Assembly: GCF_008932115.1 (NCBI RefSeq)
Contig: NZ_CP044544.1
Location: 186,001-250,000, forward strand
Origin: Bradyrhizobium betae
GTDB taxonomy: Bacteria; Pseudomonadota; Alphaproteobacteria; Rhizobiales; Xanthobacteraceae
Direction of reading: 5' to 3'
Length of the DNA: 64,000 nt
The notes under the pieces were generated by a model that did not search any database, was not told where the DNA came from, and saw nothing but the letters and a program-made list of their open reading frames with translations. Every line of letters begins with the position of its first letter. The stretch's first letter is position 1. Positions 9,520 through 18,425 of this stretch are shown piece after piece. A program made the position numbers and the translations under genes.

Positions 9520-10314
9520 ATGACCATGATTGGACGACGAACCGCGATGCAAGCGTTGGGGCTGGGAACTATTGCCGGTGCCATGAGCCTCTCTGCAATA
9601 GATCAAGCGTCGGCGAAGGAGGCTGACGGGTCCGTTCTCGTTCCATCGGACGGGCATCATCTAAAAAAGTTATCGGATCAACTCGACAAGCTGACGAGGC
9701 GAAGGGATTTCAAGACCGTTCCCATGATTCTGACGGAGACCGATCAGTGGGATGCCGAGGCCCTTAACGCCGTTATTTCGTACAAGGCGCCGTACAAGCA
9801 GGTCTGGGACAACACGGAGATTGGCAGCCCCTGGCTCAACCTGATGCGCAATTCGATCAATGCGCAGGTGTGGTCCTTCAAGCATCCCGACTTCCTGGCG
9901 GTGTCGGCGACCCATGGAACGGCGCATTTAGCATTGTTTGACGACGCGACCTGGGAAAAATATCAACTGACGAAGCTTGCGGGACAGAAGTTCAAATCAA
10001 ACACCCTGATCAAGGAATCGTCTGCTGCCAAAGCGGATGCGAAGAATTTTGAGGACGCCAACGGCGTATTCTCACCGGCTGACAATTCAATTCCGATATT
10101 GATGAGACGGGGCGTCGTGTTTCTGTCCTGCCACAATGCAATATGGGAGGAGGCAGCCGCACTCCTCAAGGCCGAGAGTAACCCCGACAAGCTGAATCAC
10201 GAGCAACTCGCGGCGGAGCTAACGAATCATCTTCTACCCGGGGTGGTGCTCACGCCGGGCGCCGTTGGGACGCTACCCGAGTTGCAACGAGCCGGCTTCC
10301 ACTACGCCAAATAA
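9520..10314 (+). CDS. Tat-exported DsrE-like protein
   Basis: About 264 residues. The N-terminus has a twin-arginine signal (IGRRTAMQALGLGTIAGAM) ending near SAKEA. The C-terminal part resembles the periplasmic DsrE/F-like fold: ATHGTAHLALFDD, a cysteine in VFLSCHNAIWEEA, and a final segment LLPGVVLTPGAVGTLPELQRAGFHYAK in the position of the usual PGV-x-PAGVAEL motif. DsrE-type cysteines carry persulfide sulfur. It is the first gene before a substrate-binding protein and the SoxB-like/TsdBA set, so a sulfur-carrier role in the periplasm is an inference. The start could also be ATG 9526. Confidence 0.6.
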   Translation: MTMIGRRTAMQALGLGTIAGAMSLSAIDQASAKEADGSVLVPSDGHHLKKLSDQLDKLTRRRDFKTVPMILTETDQWDAEALNAVISYKAPYKQVWDNTEIGSPWLNLMRNSINAQVWSFKHPDFLAVSATHGTAHLALFDDATWEKYQLTKLAGQKFKSNTLIKESSAAKADAKNFEDANGVFSPADNSIPILMRRGVVFLSCHNAIWEEAAALLKAESNPDKLNHEQLAAELTNHLLPGVVLTPGAVGTLPELQRAGFHYAK

Positions 10315-10323
10315 GGAGCGACC

Positions 10324-11325
10324 ATGATTTTAAAAGCAATCGTTGCAAGCTTGGTTGCACTGGGCGCAGCAACACCAGTCATTTCGTTGGCCAGCGAGGG
10401 TTGGAGAGGGCAGGCCGAAACTCCGCACTACAAGGGAGATGTTTTCCCTCCGTGGCAAAAGGGCGAGAATAACGATGCCGTTAACCGGGGTTTCGAGTTC
10501 ACCATTCCGGAGGTTAACAGTCTGGCGGATTTTCACGGCGACATAACGGATCCCAAGCTGGTTCTGTATGTTGGCGGCAATTACTTTTTCGCGATGGCGC
10601 CACTTGTGAAGGCGTTTGAGGAGAAGCATCAGGAATACAAAGGCAAGATCTACTGGGAGACGATTCCACCGGGCTTACTCGTCAAGCAAATGAAGGCCGG
10701 CGGAACGATCACTTCGGGTAATATGACGTGGACCGCCAAGCCGGATGCCTATTTTGCCGGCCTTGTGAAGGTCAAGCAGTTAATCGATGACGGATTATTG
10801 GTCCCGCCTGCGGTGCCTTACGTGACCAACACGTTGACGATCATGGTGCCGAAAGACAACCCCGCTCAGGTGAAGAGTCTGGCTGATCTCGGGCAGCCCA
10901 AGGTCCGGCTGGCAATGCCCAATCCGGAGTTCGAGGGGATTGCCCGCCAGATCAAAGCGTCGTTGCAAAAGGCGGGTGGAGAAAAGCTGGTCAAATCCGT
11001 GTACGAGGACAAGGTGAAGGACGGCAGTACCGTGCTGACCCATATCCATCACCGGCAGACGCCGCTATTTCTGATCCAAGGCGTAGCTGACGCGGGCGTG
11101 ACCTGGCAATCCGAGGCCGTTTTTCAGGAGCAAGTCGGCCACCCGATCTCACACGTCGAAATTCCGGCGGAGCAGAACACAACGGCCATTTATGCTGGGG
11201 CGGAAGTTCACGGCGCGGCGCATCCTGACGCTGCCAAAGCATGGCTAGAGTTTATCAAATCGCCTGCAGCTCTCACCATTTTCGAGCGGTACGGATTCAA
11301 ACGCTATGAAGCAGCGGGCAAATGA
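10324..11325 (+). CDS. Periplasmic substrate-binding protein (ModA-like, SBP_bac_11 type)
   Basis: A 333-residue exported protein (signal peptide through about residue 23, ISLASEG). The fold is that of a type-II periplasmic binding protein: DPKLVLYVGGNYFFAMAPLV, then TLTIMVPKDNPAQVKSLADL, then VRLAMPNPEFEGIARQIKASL. No permease or ATPase gene accompanies it. It starts 9 bases after the DsrE-like gene and is translationally close to it. It could bind an oxyanion or sulfur oxyacid, or act as a sensor partner; the ligand cannot be read from sequence. Confidence 0.75.
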   Translation: MILKAIVASLVALGAATPVISLASEGWRGQAETPHYKGDVFPPWQKGENNDAVNRGFEFTIPEVNSLADFHGDITDPKLVLYVGGNYFFAMAPLVKAFEEKHQEYKGKIYWETIPPGLLVKQMKAGGTITSGNMTWTAKPDAYFAGLVKVKQLIDDGLLVPPAVPYVTNTLTIMVPKDNPAQVKSLADLGQPKVRLAMPNPEFEGIARQIKASLQKAGGEKLVKSVYEDKVKDGSTVLTHIHHRQTPLFLIQGVADAGVTWQSEAVFQEQVGHPISHVEIPAEQNTTAIYAGAEVHGAAHPDAAKAWLEFIKSPAALTIFERYGFKRYEAAGK

Positions 11326-11327
11326 GA

Positions 11328-11492
11328 TCAACCAGGAGCGCGACTGTGAAGCAGCATAAAATATAGGAAGATCATCATCGCCGCCGCGGCGATCGTGCCC
11401 CACAGAAACACATAGCGAACATTGTGACCGACGACAGCCCCTCTCGCCTCAACATCCGTTCGCTCAATGGGAGTCGTTTCGCGATCTGCCAT
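11328..11492 (-). CDS. Small single-pass membrane protein, 54 residues
   Basis: On the minus strand a GGAGGTCGGAG ribosome site precedes the ATG at 11492, and the 54-residue frame ends 3 bases past the stop of the convergent upstream gene. The protein has a charged N-terminus (MADRETTPIERTDVEARG) and one hydrophobic segment at about residues 27-48 (YVFLWGTIAAAAMMIFLYFML). I do not recognise the family. Good initiation context and convergent packing argue that it is a real gene. Confidence 0.6.
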   Translation of the reverse strand: MADRETTPIERTDVEARGAVVGHNVRYVFLWGTIAAAAMMIFLYFMLLHSRAPG

Positions 11493-11529
11493 ACCATCTC
11501 CGACCTCCCGCTATTCTCACCCTCTCATA

Positions 11530-11545
11530 TCGGAACTAGTTCCGA
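11530..11545. promoter_or_regulatory. Perfect 16-bp palindrome between divergent genes
   Basis: TCGGAACTAGTTCCGA reads identically on both strands. It lies between the divergent small membrane protein gene (start 11492) and the SoxB-like gene (start 11622). A dyad of this length in a divergent promoter region is a reasonable candidate operator. No regulator is assigned; the LysR-type regulator at 14978 is one nearby candidate. Confidence 0.5.
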
Positions 11546-11621
11546 CTGATCTCGTTTGAAATAACGTCTGACAAGAGCTCCCAGCCCAATCGTTTAACGT
11601 TTTTCAAAATGAAAGCTTTCC

Positions 11622-13067
11622 ATGGACGCCCGGAATCTGACGATCATCCAGGTCAACGACACCCATGGCTACCTGGAGGCTCACCCCGAACTGATGTGGC
11701 ATGGCGATACCGCCGCATATCCCATCATGGGAGGTTACGCGCGTATCGCGTCTATCTTAAAGGGCGCTCGGGCAGAGGGCCATGGATCGGTTCTTGCCTT
11801 GGACAACGGCGATACGTTCCACGGGACGTATCCTGTAGTGAGCAGCAAAGGTGCTGCACTCGTCCCGCTGGTCAATGCGTTGGGGTTCGATGCCATGACT
11901 GCGCATTGGGAGTTTGCATGGGGACCGCGCCATTGGCGCGCATTGTCTGCCCAGCTGAATCACCCGATGCTTGCGATCAATTGCTACGATGTAGAAACCG
12001 GCGAATTGTACTTTCCGGCATCGATTGTAATCGAACGAGGTGGCCTTCGCGTCGGCATAATCGGCATCGCCGCGACCATCATTGACAAGAGTATGCCGCC
12101 CTACTTCAGCGAGGGAGTGCGCTTTACGTCAGGGTGCGAAGAATTGCCCGCCGAAATCAGTCGCTTGCGCAACGACGAGGGCGCAGAACTGATTGTTGTC
12201 CTTTCCCACCTTGGCCTCCCGCAGGATATCCGCGTTGCTCATGTGGTGAAAGACATTGACGTGATCGTGAGCGGTCATACCCACAACCGTCTCGAACAGC
12301 CGGCCCGCATCGGAAATACGCTTATCATCCAGTCTGGGTGCCATGGATCATTCGTTGGTCGACTTGATCTGACTGTCGCGGATGGAAAAATTGCTGGTTG
12401 GCGACATCGCCTGATCCCTGTCGATCAGTCGATCGCAGACGATGCTGAGATGAGCGCGCGTATCGAAGGTGTGATGAAGCCGCATCGAGAGATGTTGAAT
12501 GAGGTCGTCGGGCAGACGGCCGTTGGCTTGCATCGGGACACTAATCTATATGCGCCGATGGACGATCTTCTACTCGCCGCGATAGCAACCGCTGGCGATA
12601 CGGATATCGCCTTTTCGAACGGGTGGCGATACGGCGCACCGATACCGCCTGGCCTCATTACGATGAATGATTTGTGGAACATCATCCCCACCAATCCACC
12701 GGTGTCGACGGTCGATCTGACGGGTACCGAGATTCAGGAAATGATGGAGAAAAACCTTGAGCGAACGTTTTCAGCGGATCCCTTCGGACAGATGGGAGGA
12801 TACCTCAAGCGATTTCGGGGGCTGACCATTTACGGCAAGCTGGAAAATCCGCCAGGTCAGCGGATCGAGCATATCTTCAGGCGAGGCGCGCCTGTCCTCG
12901 CTGGCGAGACCTATAGAGCGGCGTTCGTAACGGCGCAGGGCGTACCAAAGCAGTTCGGGCGCAATCGCAGGGACCTTCCCGTTCGGGCAATCCAGGCTCT
13001 CGTCGCTTACCTAAAAGAAAGCAAGGCCGGCACAAAAGAGGGAATCGGGCGTTTTATAGCTGCGTAA
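11622..13067 (+). CDS. SoxB-like metallophosphatase-fold hydrolase without signal peptide (copy 1)
   Basis: A 481-residue two-domain protein of the 5'-nucleotidase/SoxB superfamily. Metal-site motifs are NDTHG (residues 12-16), DNGDTFHG (61-68), a histidine motif TAHWEF (93-98) and SGHTHN. TAHWEF resembles the GHWEF of SoxB more than the GNHEF of nucleotidases. The C-terminal part has NGWRYGAPIPPG and DPFGQMGGYLKRFRG, matching the WRWG and QMGG motifs of SoxB. Unlike SoxB it has no Tat or Sec signal. It heads a set with TsdB- and TsdA-like genes, repeated at 61648. It may hydrolyse a sulfur-oxyacid conjugate, but a nucleotidase role is not excluded. Confidence 0.75.
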   Translation: MDARNLTIIQVNDTHGYLEAHPELMWHGDTAAYPIMGGYARIASILKGARAEGHGSVLALDNGDTFHGTYPVVSSKGAALVPLVNALGFDAMTAHWEFAWGPRHWRALSAQLNHPMLAINCYDVETGELYFPASIVIERGGLRVGIIGIAATIIDKSMPPYFSEGVRFTSGCEELPAEISRLRNDEGAELIVVLSHLGLPQDIRVAHVVKDIDVIVSGHTHNRLEQPARIGNTLIIQSGCHGSFVGRLDLTVADGKIAGWRHRLIPVDQSIADDAEMSARIEGVMKPHREMLNEVVGQTAVGLHRDTNLYAPMDDLLLAAIATAGDTDIAFSNGWRYGAPIPPGLITMNDLWNIIPTNPPVSTVDLTGTEIQEMMEKNLERTFSADPFGQMGGYLKRFRGLTIYGKLENPPGQRIEHIFRRGAPVLAGETYRAAFVTAQGVPKQFGRNRRDLPVRAIQALVAYLKESKAGTKEGIGRFIAA

Positions 13068-13103
13068 GGATGCCGTCTGCAAAGTTGATTCCAGATTATT
13101 TCA

Positions 13104-13919
13104 GTGCATGATCGCCTGCATGAGCAGGGCAAAACAACAACGGCCCGATACTACGGAGGAAGTAGCTTGCTTGGCACACCCTGGGTTGAGATGCATTTCC
13201 CGCATGCGTTGGACGGGCGCCAGGTTGCCGAAAAAGCGATCGTGCTGCCGGTGGTGATTGTCTGCATCACACTGCTCTTCCTGGCGCTACTGTACTCTGG
13301 TCCGGCGCGGGCATTCGACGGCAAGAATATCGCCGCGAATGGCAATGGCCGCGATGCGCCTGCGTGCTCCGCTTGCCATGGCGAGCAAGGAGAAGGCCGG
13401 CCCGACGCCGCATATCCGAGGTTAGCGGGTCTGGACAGCCAGTATCTTGTTCAACAACTCAATGCATTTGCGGAAGGGAAGCGCGACAATGAAACGATGC
13501 ATCCGATCGCAAAGGCGCTTACGCCGGACGAACGTCAGGCCGTCGCGAATTTTTATGCCGGACTCACAACGGCGGTGGTAGCGGAGCCGAAAAAGGCTGA
13601 CGACAAGGCAATTGCGATTGGCGCTGCTTTAGCGAGCCGCGGCGACTGGTCGAAGGGACTGCCGGGGTGCGGCCAATGTCACGGCGCTATGGGACAGGGT
13701 GTCGGCAAGACATTCCCGAAACTGGCGGGTCAATCGTCCGAATATATAACGAGCCAATTGAAGGCGTGGAAAGACGGAACGCGAACGAGCGATCCTTTGC
13801 ATCTTATGACAGGGATCGCCAGCAAGTTGGATGATAAGCAGGTTGCCGCCGTCGCAGCCTACTATGCAACTTTGCCGGCTGCTAAACCGTCAACAACGCC
13901 GCAAGGATCGAAGCTATGA
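13104..13919 (+). CDS. tsdB: Diheme c4-type cytochrome, TsdB-like (copy 1)
   Basis: Two heme-attachment sites, CSACH and CGQCH, each begin a cytochrome c domain. The repeated pattern YPRLAGLDSQYLVQQL and FPKLAGQSSEYITSQL is typical of cytochrome c4. A hydrophobic leader (about VLPVVIVCITLLFLALLYSG) precedes the mature part. The true start is uncertain; ATG 13191 (MHFPHALDG) is a good alternative to 13104. It overlaps tsdA by 4 bases. TsdB accepts electrons from TsdA and passes them toward the terminal oxidase. Confidence 0.85.
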   Translation: MHDRLHEQGKTTTARYYGGSSLLGTPWVEMHFPHALDGRQVAEKAIVLPVVIVCITLLFLALLYSGPARAFDGKNIAANGNGRDAPACSACHGEQGEGRPDAAYPRLAGLDSQYLVQQLNAFAEGKRDNETMHPIAKALTPDERQAVANFYAGLTTAVVAEPKKADDKAIAIGAALASRGDWSKGLPGCGQCHGAMGQGVGKTFPKLAGQSSEYITSQLKAWKDGTRTSDPLHLMTGIASKLDDKQVAAVAAYYATLPAAKPSTTPQGSKL

Positions 13920-14914
13920 GCGGGCATAAGCCAGATAAAGCCGCGTGGGCCGCAGGCATACTGTTCGTGGGGCTGGCGGGGTTCATCGGCTATACGCTGC
14001 CCAGAAACAGCGATACGCCCAAGAAAACTGAACCTGCGGTGGTGCAGGCAGCCAAGCCCGTCGCAAGCAGCGTCGCACAAAAACACGAAAGTCAAAAAGT
14101 GGTGTTCAAGCCGCCAGGCGAAGATGAAATTCCAAAAAATGAATTCGGCGACATGGTTCGGCTGGGCGAAAAGATTTTTCACGATACGCAAAGCAACGCA
14201 AAAGAATTCGTCGGCAACTCATTGCAGTGCTCAAACTGTCATCTTGATGCGGGGCGCCTAGCCAATGCCGCCCCACTCTGGGCGGCCTACGTGGCGTTTC
14301 CGACCTATCGTGCGAAGAATGGACATGTGAACACGTTCCAGGAGCGCATGCAGGGCTGCTTCATGTACAGCATGAACGGAAAGGCTCCCGCCTTGAATGA
14401 CAAGGTCTTGGTCGCATTGGAAAGCTACGCGTATTATCTTGCCAAGGGGGCACCAATCGGTGCGGAATTGCCTGGAAGAGGTTATCCTAAATTGGCTAAA
14501 CCCGCGAAGCTCGATTACGCACACGGGCAGCAGGTCTATGCGGAAAAATGTGCGCTCTGCCACGGCGCCGATGGTCAAGGGCAGAACGCGACGGACGGTT
14601 CGGTTGTTTTTCCGCCGCTGTGGGGCGCCAAGTCTTTCAACTGGGGCGCCGGCATGAGTTCAATCACCAACGCCGCTGGATTCGTCAAAGCGAATATGCC
14701 GTTCAGTCAGGGTAATACCCTCACCGATGAAGAGGCATGGGACGTCGCGTCTTACATCGATAGTCAGGAACGTCCTCAAGACCCCCGCTTCAAAGGTTCG
14801 GTCGCTGAGACTCGGAAGCAACATCACGATTCGCCGATGGATATGTACGGACAAACCGTCAACGGCATTGTTCTCGGGCAGAATTCGGTGCCTTCCGGAC
14901 CCGCTAAGAATTGA
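13916..14914 (+). CDS. tsdA: Thiosulfate dehydrogenase TsdA (copy 1)
   Basis: A 332-residue diheme enzyme that joins two thiosulfates to tetrathionate. An N-terminal anchor (WAAGILFVGLAGFIGYTL, residues 11-28) holds it at the membrane. The first heme site CSNCHLDAGR is at 105-114, followed by YRAKNGHVNTFQERMQGCFMYSMNG, in which Cys148 corresponds to the Cys ligand of the active-site heme. The second site CALCHGADGQG is at 212-222. It overlaps the diheme cytochrome gene upstream. Presence of both hallmarks makes the assignment firm at family level. Confidence 0.9.
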   Translation: MSGHKPDKAAWAAGILFVGLAGFIGYTLPRNSDTPKKTEPAVVQAAKPVASSVAQKHESQKVVFKPPGEDEIPKNEFGDMVRLGEKIFHDTQSNAKEFVGNSLQCSNCHLDAGRLANAAPLWAAYVAFPTYRAKNGHVNTFQERMQGCFMYSMNGKAPALNDKVLVALESYAYYLAKGAPIGAELPGRGYPKLAKPAKLDYAHGQQVYAEKCALCHGADGQGQNATDGSVVFPPLWGAKSFNWGAGMSSITNAAGFVKANMPFSQGNTLTDEEAWDVASYIDSQERPQDPRFKGSVAETRKQHHDSPMDMYGQTVNGIVLGQNSVPSGPAKN

Positions 14915-14977
14915 TCTGTATGGCGGCTATTATGCGCGAGGCTGCCAATTCGGTATCCAAGCCCGTTTCCGCGCCTC

Positions 14978-15856
14978 CTAGGCACGTAAGGAGGCAATGA
15001 ATGCCTTCTCCGCCTGACTCGCATATCGCTCTTTATGCCGTAACCAGAAAAACGACCGCCGCGGTAAATCAATCTCAACGCGGTGAAGCGTCCCGGCGGT
15101 AACCGAAGCTCTCACAACCAGGTCTGAAATTGCGGTGGCGCAGTCGCCGGCTTCAACCGCGGCGCGTACGGCTTCATTGGACGGAAGTTCTAGCGCGAGT
15201 CGAAGATCGGATAGCTTGATTTTGAATTTCCGAAGCGCTGTTTCGAACATCGATCTCGTGCCGGAGCCGGACTCTCGCAATACCCAATCGGCTGCCAAAA
15301 GGTCTTTCGGTGCAATTTTTGTTCGACCAACCCATGGATGTTTCGTTCCAACGACCACGATGAGCGAATCTCCATCCATTTTGCTGATAGTAAGGGAGGC
15401 ATCGTCGACTTCACCTTCCACAAACCCAAGATCTGCGTAACCCTGATGGACGGCACGTGCGACCTGCTCTGTATTTGCAATCGTCATGTTGAGATTAATA
15501 CCAGGATAAGACATGTGAAAAGTCTGGATGCGCGGCGGTAGCCAATAGTTTGCAACAGTCTGGCTGGCTGCGATGGCCAACGCGCCACGTTTGAGCCCGG
15601 CTAGGTCATTCAGTACCTGCGCTGCTGTTTTGGCTCGCGCCACGACAGCGCGGGCTTCGTCGAGGAAGTCGCGCCCGGTCTGCGTTAACACGATGCCTCG
15701 GCCGATACGGTCGAACAACTTGATACCATAACGCGATTCGAGCGCCGCGATCGCGGCGCTCGTTGCTGATTGGGTCAGGTTCAATTCGCTCGCTGCCTGT
15801 GTGACATGTTGCTTTTCCGCAACCGCGATGAAGATACGAAGCTGTTCCAGCGTCAT
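14978..15856 (-). CDS. LysR-family transcriptional regulator
   Basis: A 292-residue LysR protein: N-terminal winged helix (MTLEQLRIFIAVAEKQHVTQAASELNLTQ) and an effector domain starting about residue 90. It begins 7 bases after the yeiH-type gene on the same strand, so the two are probably cotranscribed. It resembles the YeiE/CysB/CbbR group, of which YeiE is linked to sulfite in enterobacteria. Regulation of the exporter and possibly of the convergent tsd genes is an inference. Confidence 0.88.
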   Translation of the reverse strand: MTLEQLRIFIAVAEKQHVTQAASELNLTQSATSAAIAALESRYGIKLFDRIGRGIVLTQTGRDFLDEARAVVARAKTAAQVLNDLAGLKRGALAIAASQTVANYWLPPRIQTFHMSYPGINLNMTIANTEQVARAVHQGYADLGFVEGEVDDASLTISKMDGDSLIVVVGTKHPWVGRTKIAPKDLLAADWVLRESGSGTRSMFETALRKFKIKLSDLRLALELPSNEAVRAAVEAGDCATAISDLVVRASVTAGTLHRVEIDLPRRSFFWLRHKERYASQAEKAFIASLRA

Positions 15857-15862
15857 GAACCG

Positions 15863-16966
15863 TTACCCAATCATTTTGATCAGCGCCAGACTGAAGCCTG
15901 CGATGAAAAGGAAGGCGAGGGCGCCCAGTATGGCAGGCCGAAAGCCCTTGGCCGTCAGCTTGCGAATGTCAGTCTCCAGCCCCATCGCCGCCAGCGCAAC
16001 GGAGAGCAGGAACGTCGTCACTGCTACAACCCAGACTTTTGCTTCGGCCGGAACGGTGATCAGGCTATTGACGCCGACCAGCGCCACGAAGCCGAGCACG
16101 AACCACGGCATCGGCGGCCGGGCCGATGACGCGCTCGCGGCCGGATCGTTCTTCTTGGCGGCGCGAGCCGCCATCAATCCCAGCGCGATCACCATGGGAG
16201 CGAGCAGCATGACACGCGACAGTTTTGCGATTGTTGCGAACTCGCCGGCCTTTTGTCCATCCTGGAAAGCTGCCGCGACGACTTGCGCAATTTCGTGAAT
16301 CGATGCGCCGGTCCATAATCCGAACGCGTGCGGATCGAGATGTAACAGCCCCGGCAATAGCGGATAGGCAAACATCGCCACCGACCCGAAGACTGTCACA
16401 CAGGCGACCGCGTAGGCAACGTCTTCATCATGAGCGTTGGTCACCGTGTTGGTCGCGATGACAGCCGAAGCGCCGCAGATGGATGTTCCGGCTGCGATCA
16501 ATTGCGCGAGTTTGCGGTCGACGCCCAGCAGTTTGCCTGTCCATACGGTAAAAGCAAAAGTGGCCAGCAACGTCGCCGCGATGATGCCGATGCCGCGTCC
16601 ACCGACCTCGATCACCTGTGTGATCGTTAATTGGAGCCCGAGCAAAATGATCGCGATGCGCAGCAGCCGTCGCAGGCTGAACGTTACTCCCGGCTTGGCG
16701 ATCGCCGGCGTGCCGGCGAGGTTATGGAAGGCGATGCCGATCAGGATGGCGAGGATCATTGGGCTGAACGTCGCCATTCCCGGCAGCTGCCGGAGCGCAT
16801 AAGCCGATGCCGCCACCGCCGACGTCAGGAGCAAGCCCGGCAGGACAGCCAAGGTTGCAGCGCCCAGCCCACGTTCCGGTCCTGAAGGCACGGGTCCGGC
16901 GGTATCGTTGTCGAGCGAGACGGTGACGTCGGCGCGTGAAACGATTGGCGAAGCTAGGGTGTTCAT
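15863..16966 (-). CDS. yeiH: YeiH-family putative sulfate/sulfite exporter
   Basis: About 367 residues with roughly ten transmembrane segments and the UPF0324 signatures [29 protein letters not shown] and [18 protein letters not shown] chose ATG 16966 (MNTLASPIV) because GGAG precedes it by 8 bases; the frame is open further upstream without a better start. The family is thought to export sulfur oxyanions and usually pairs with a LysR regulator, as here. This suits a neighbourhood that oxidises thiosulfate and sulfite. Confidence 0.85.
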   Translation of the reverse strand: MNTLASPIVSRADVTVSLDNDTAGPVPSGPERGLGAATLAVLPGLLLTSAVAASAYALRQLPGMATFSPMILAILIGIAFHNLAGTPAIAKPGVTFSLRRLLRIAIILLGLQLTITQVIEVGGRGIGIIAATLLATFAFTVWTGKLLGVDRKLAQLIAAGTSICGASAVIATNTVTNAHDEDVAYAVACVTVFGSVAMFAYPLLPGLLHLDPHAFGLWTGASIHEIAQVVAAAFQDGQKAGEFATIAKLSRVMLLAPMVIALGLMAARAAKKNDPAASASSARPPMPWFVLGFVALVGVNSLITVPAEAKVWVVAVTTFLLSVALAAMGLETDIRKLTAKGFRPAILGALAFLFIAGFSLALIKMIG

Positions 16967-17052
16967 GAGTTGGCTCCATTGGCTTACCAACCCAATATCG
17001 GCATCTTTAATCAATCAATCCAACAGATTATAAGTGTCAAATCAATCGATTT

Positions 17053-17853
17053 TTACGATTTATTGTTTAGCGGTTTTGACTTTTCGATCTGATGATGGAC
17101 CGCGTCCACGATCGGCAACAATCTCTCGCGGCTGGCCGCAGCCGAGAGCGCAAATCCAAGCCCACGATCGATCCAGTAGAACGCCGAAATGTTACCCTCG
17201 CGAACGAAGCGATAGGCGGTCTCGCCACTTTCGCCATTTCGGAGGTAGAGCGTCAGGCGAGTTCCGTGATCATCGTCATACATCAACATAGCGGCGACGC
17301 CGTTGGTTGCTGCAGGCAGCACACGACCGCCCATCAAGCGGAAACCAAATCCGGTCAGGTCTGGCGTCTTGATGGGCTGACCCAGCCGGTTGGACAGCCA
17401 TTGAACCAGATGATCCTGTTCGGTCGCCTTCACCTCGACCGGATGGGCAGCATCAACAACGAAGGTTCGATAGGCAGAGATGGCGTCACTGACCATCACG
17501 CCTTGAACACCGCTGCTGGCCGGCCATTCGGTCTTTGCGATCCAGCCGGTGGCGCCCCCTGCGACAAGCAAGAGCACGGATGCAGCCATCAAGTTGAGTT
17601 GGCGAAGACGACCCTGCCGTCTGATGGCGCGAATGTTCGAGATGCGATGACGGGCCGGAATAGGTTCGGCGGCTTTCGACGCCAATTGATCGCGCAAGGT
17701 CTCGCGCTGCGTCCGCCATGCGGATATCTGGGCGGCAACGTCCGGGTTTGACTTCAGATACGCTTCGACCTTCTCAAGGCGATCCTGCGGCAGACGCCGG
17801 TCGACGTAGGCGTGCAGATCGTCCTCGCCGATTGGGCTCTCGTGGTTGGTCAT
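17053..17853 (-). CDS. Anti-sigma factor (transmembrane)
   Basis: A 266-residue protein. The N-terminal cytoplasmic part (residues 1-80) has the zinc-less anti-sigma pattern DDLHAYVDRRLPQDRLEKVEAYL. It is followed by one transmembrane segment (LMAASVLLLVAGGATGWIA, about 87-105) and a periplasmic domain ending FYWIDRGLGFALSA. Start overlaps the ECF sigma stop by 4 bases (ATGA). It should hold the sigma factor inactive until an envelope signal arrives. A paralogous pair is at 23027-24351. Confidence 0.88.
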   Translation of the reverse strand: MTNHESPIGEDDLHAYVDRRLPQDRLEKVEAYLKSNPDVAAQISAWRTQRETLRDQLASKAAEPIPARHRISNIRAIRRQGRLRQLNLMAASVLLLVAGGATGWIAKTEWPASSGVQGVMVSDAISAYRTFVVDAAHPVEVKATEQDHLVQWLSNRLGQPIKTPDLTGFGFRLMGGRVLPAATNGVAAMLMYDDDHGTRLTLYLRNGESGETAYRFVREGNISAFYWIDRGLGFALSAAASRERLLPIVDAVHHQIEKSKPLNNKS

Positions 17854-18359
17854 TTTACCCTCCGCAACACGGCGGTGCGGCCGGTTTCCATATATTCCCG
17901 CAGCTTCTCACGGCCACGGCTGAGGCGTGACATGACCGTGCCCACGGGCAGGCCGAGTACACGCGCGGCCTCATCGTAAGATAAATCCTCCACACCCACG
18001 AGCAGGATCACCGACTTTTGGTCCTCCGGCAACGTTTCCAGACCGGCGAGAATGTCGCGAACCGCCGTACTGCTATCGGGCGCGCCGTCCGACGTTGGCG
18101 GCTCGGTCACATCCTCCCAGGCAAAATGAATCCCGCGGCGGCGCTTTTGACGATAGGTGTTGATGAACTGGTTACGCAGGATGGTGAGAAGCCATGCCTT
18201 CAGGTCGCCATCGTGATGCCGCAGATGCCATCGGCCAATCGCACGTTCGAGACAGTCCTGAACGAGATCGTCAGCGGCATCGTGCTGCCGCACCAGCGCG
18301 AACGCATACCGGCGCAGTGCGGGAATGTGCTGTTCCAGAAAAACCGCGGTTTCGTCCAA
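17850..18359 (-). CDS. ECF RNA polymerase sigma factor
   Basis: A 169-residue sigma factor with region 2 (ALVRQHDAADDLVQDCLERAI, then WLLTILRNQFINTYR) and region 4 (LPEDQKSVILLVGVEDLSYDEAARVLGLPVGTVMSRLSRGREKLREY). It is followed by its overlapping anti-sigma gene. It lies 66 bases after the SnoaL-like gene on the same strand, so these three may form one operon. Confidence 0.92.
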   Translation of the reverse strand: MDETAVFLEQHIPALRRYAFALVRQHDAADDLVQDCLERAIGRWHLRHHDGDLKAWLLTILRNQFINTYRQKRRRGIHFAWEDVTEPPTSDGAPDSSTAVRDILAGLETLPEDQKSVILLVGVEDLSYDEAARVLGLPVGTVMSRLSRGREKLREYMETGRTAVLRRVK

Positions 18360-18425
18360 GACAAAGCCTCTCGCCCGTCTTCTCCAGCCGGGATGAGGCG
18401 TTCATCCCAGCCAGAGTTATGAAGC

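Noticed and set aside
11622..13067. Plain 5'-nucleotidase (UshA) for the SoxB-like genes
   Set aside because: The histidine motif is HWEF rather than NHEF, and the C-terminal WRYG/QMGG motifs match SoxB; coupling to tsd genes also argues against it. It is not fully excluded.
15770..16298. Plus-strand frames over the LysR/yeiH junction
   Set aside because: They run antisense to two confident genes and encode low-complexity charged sequence.
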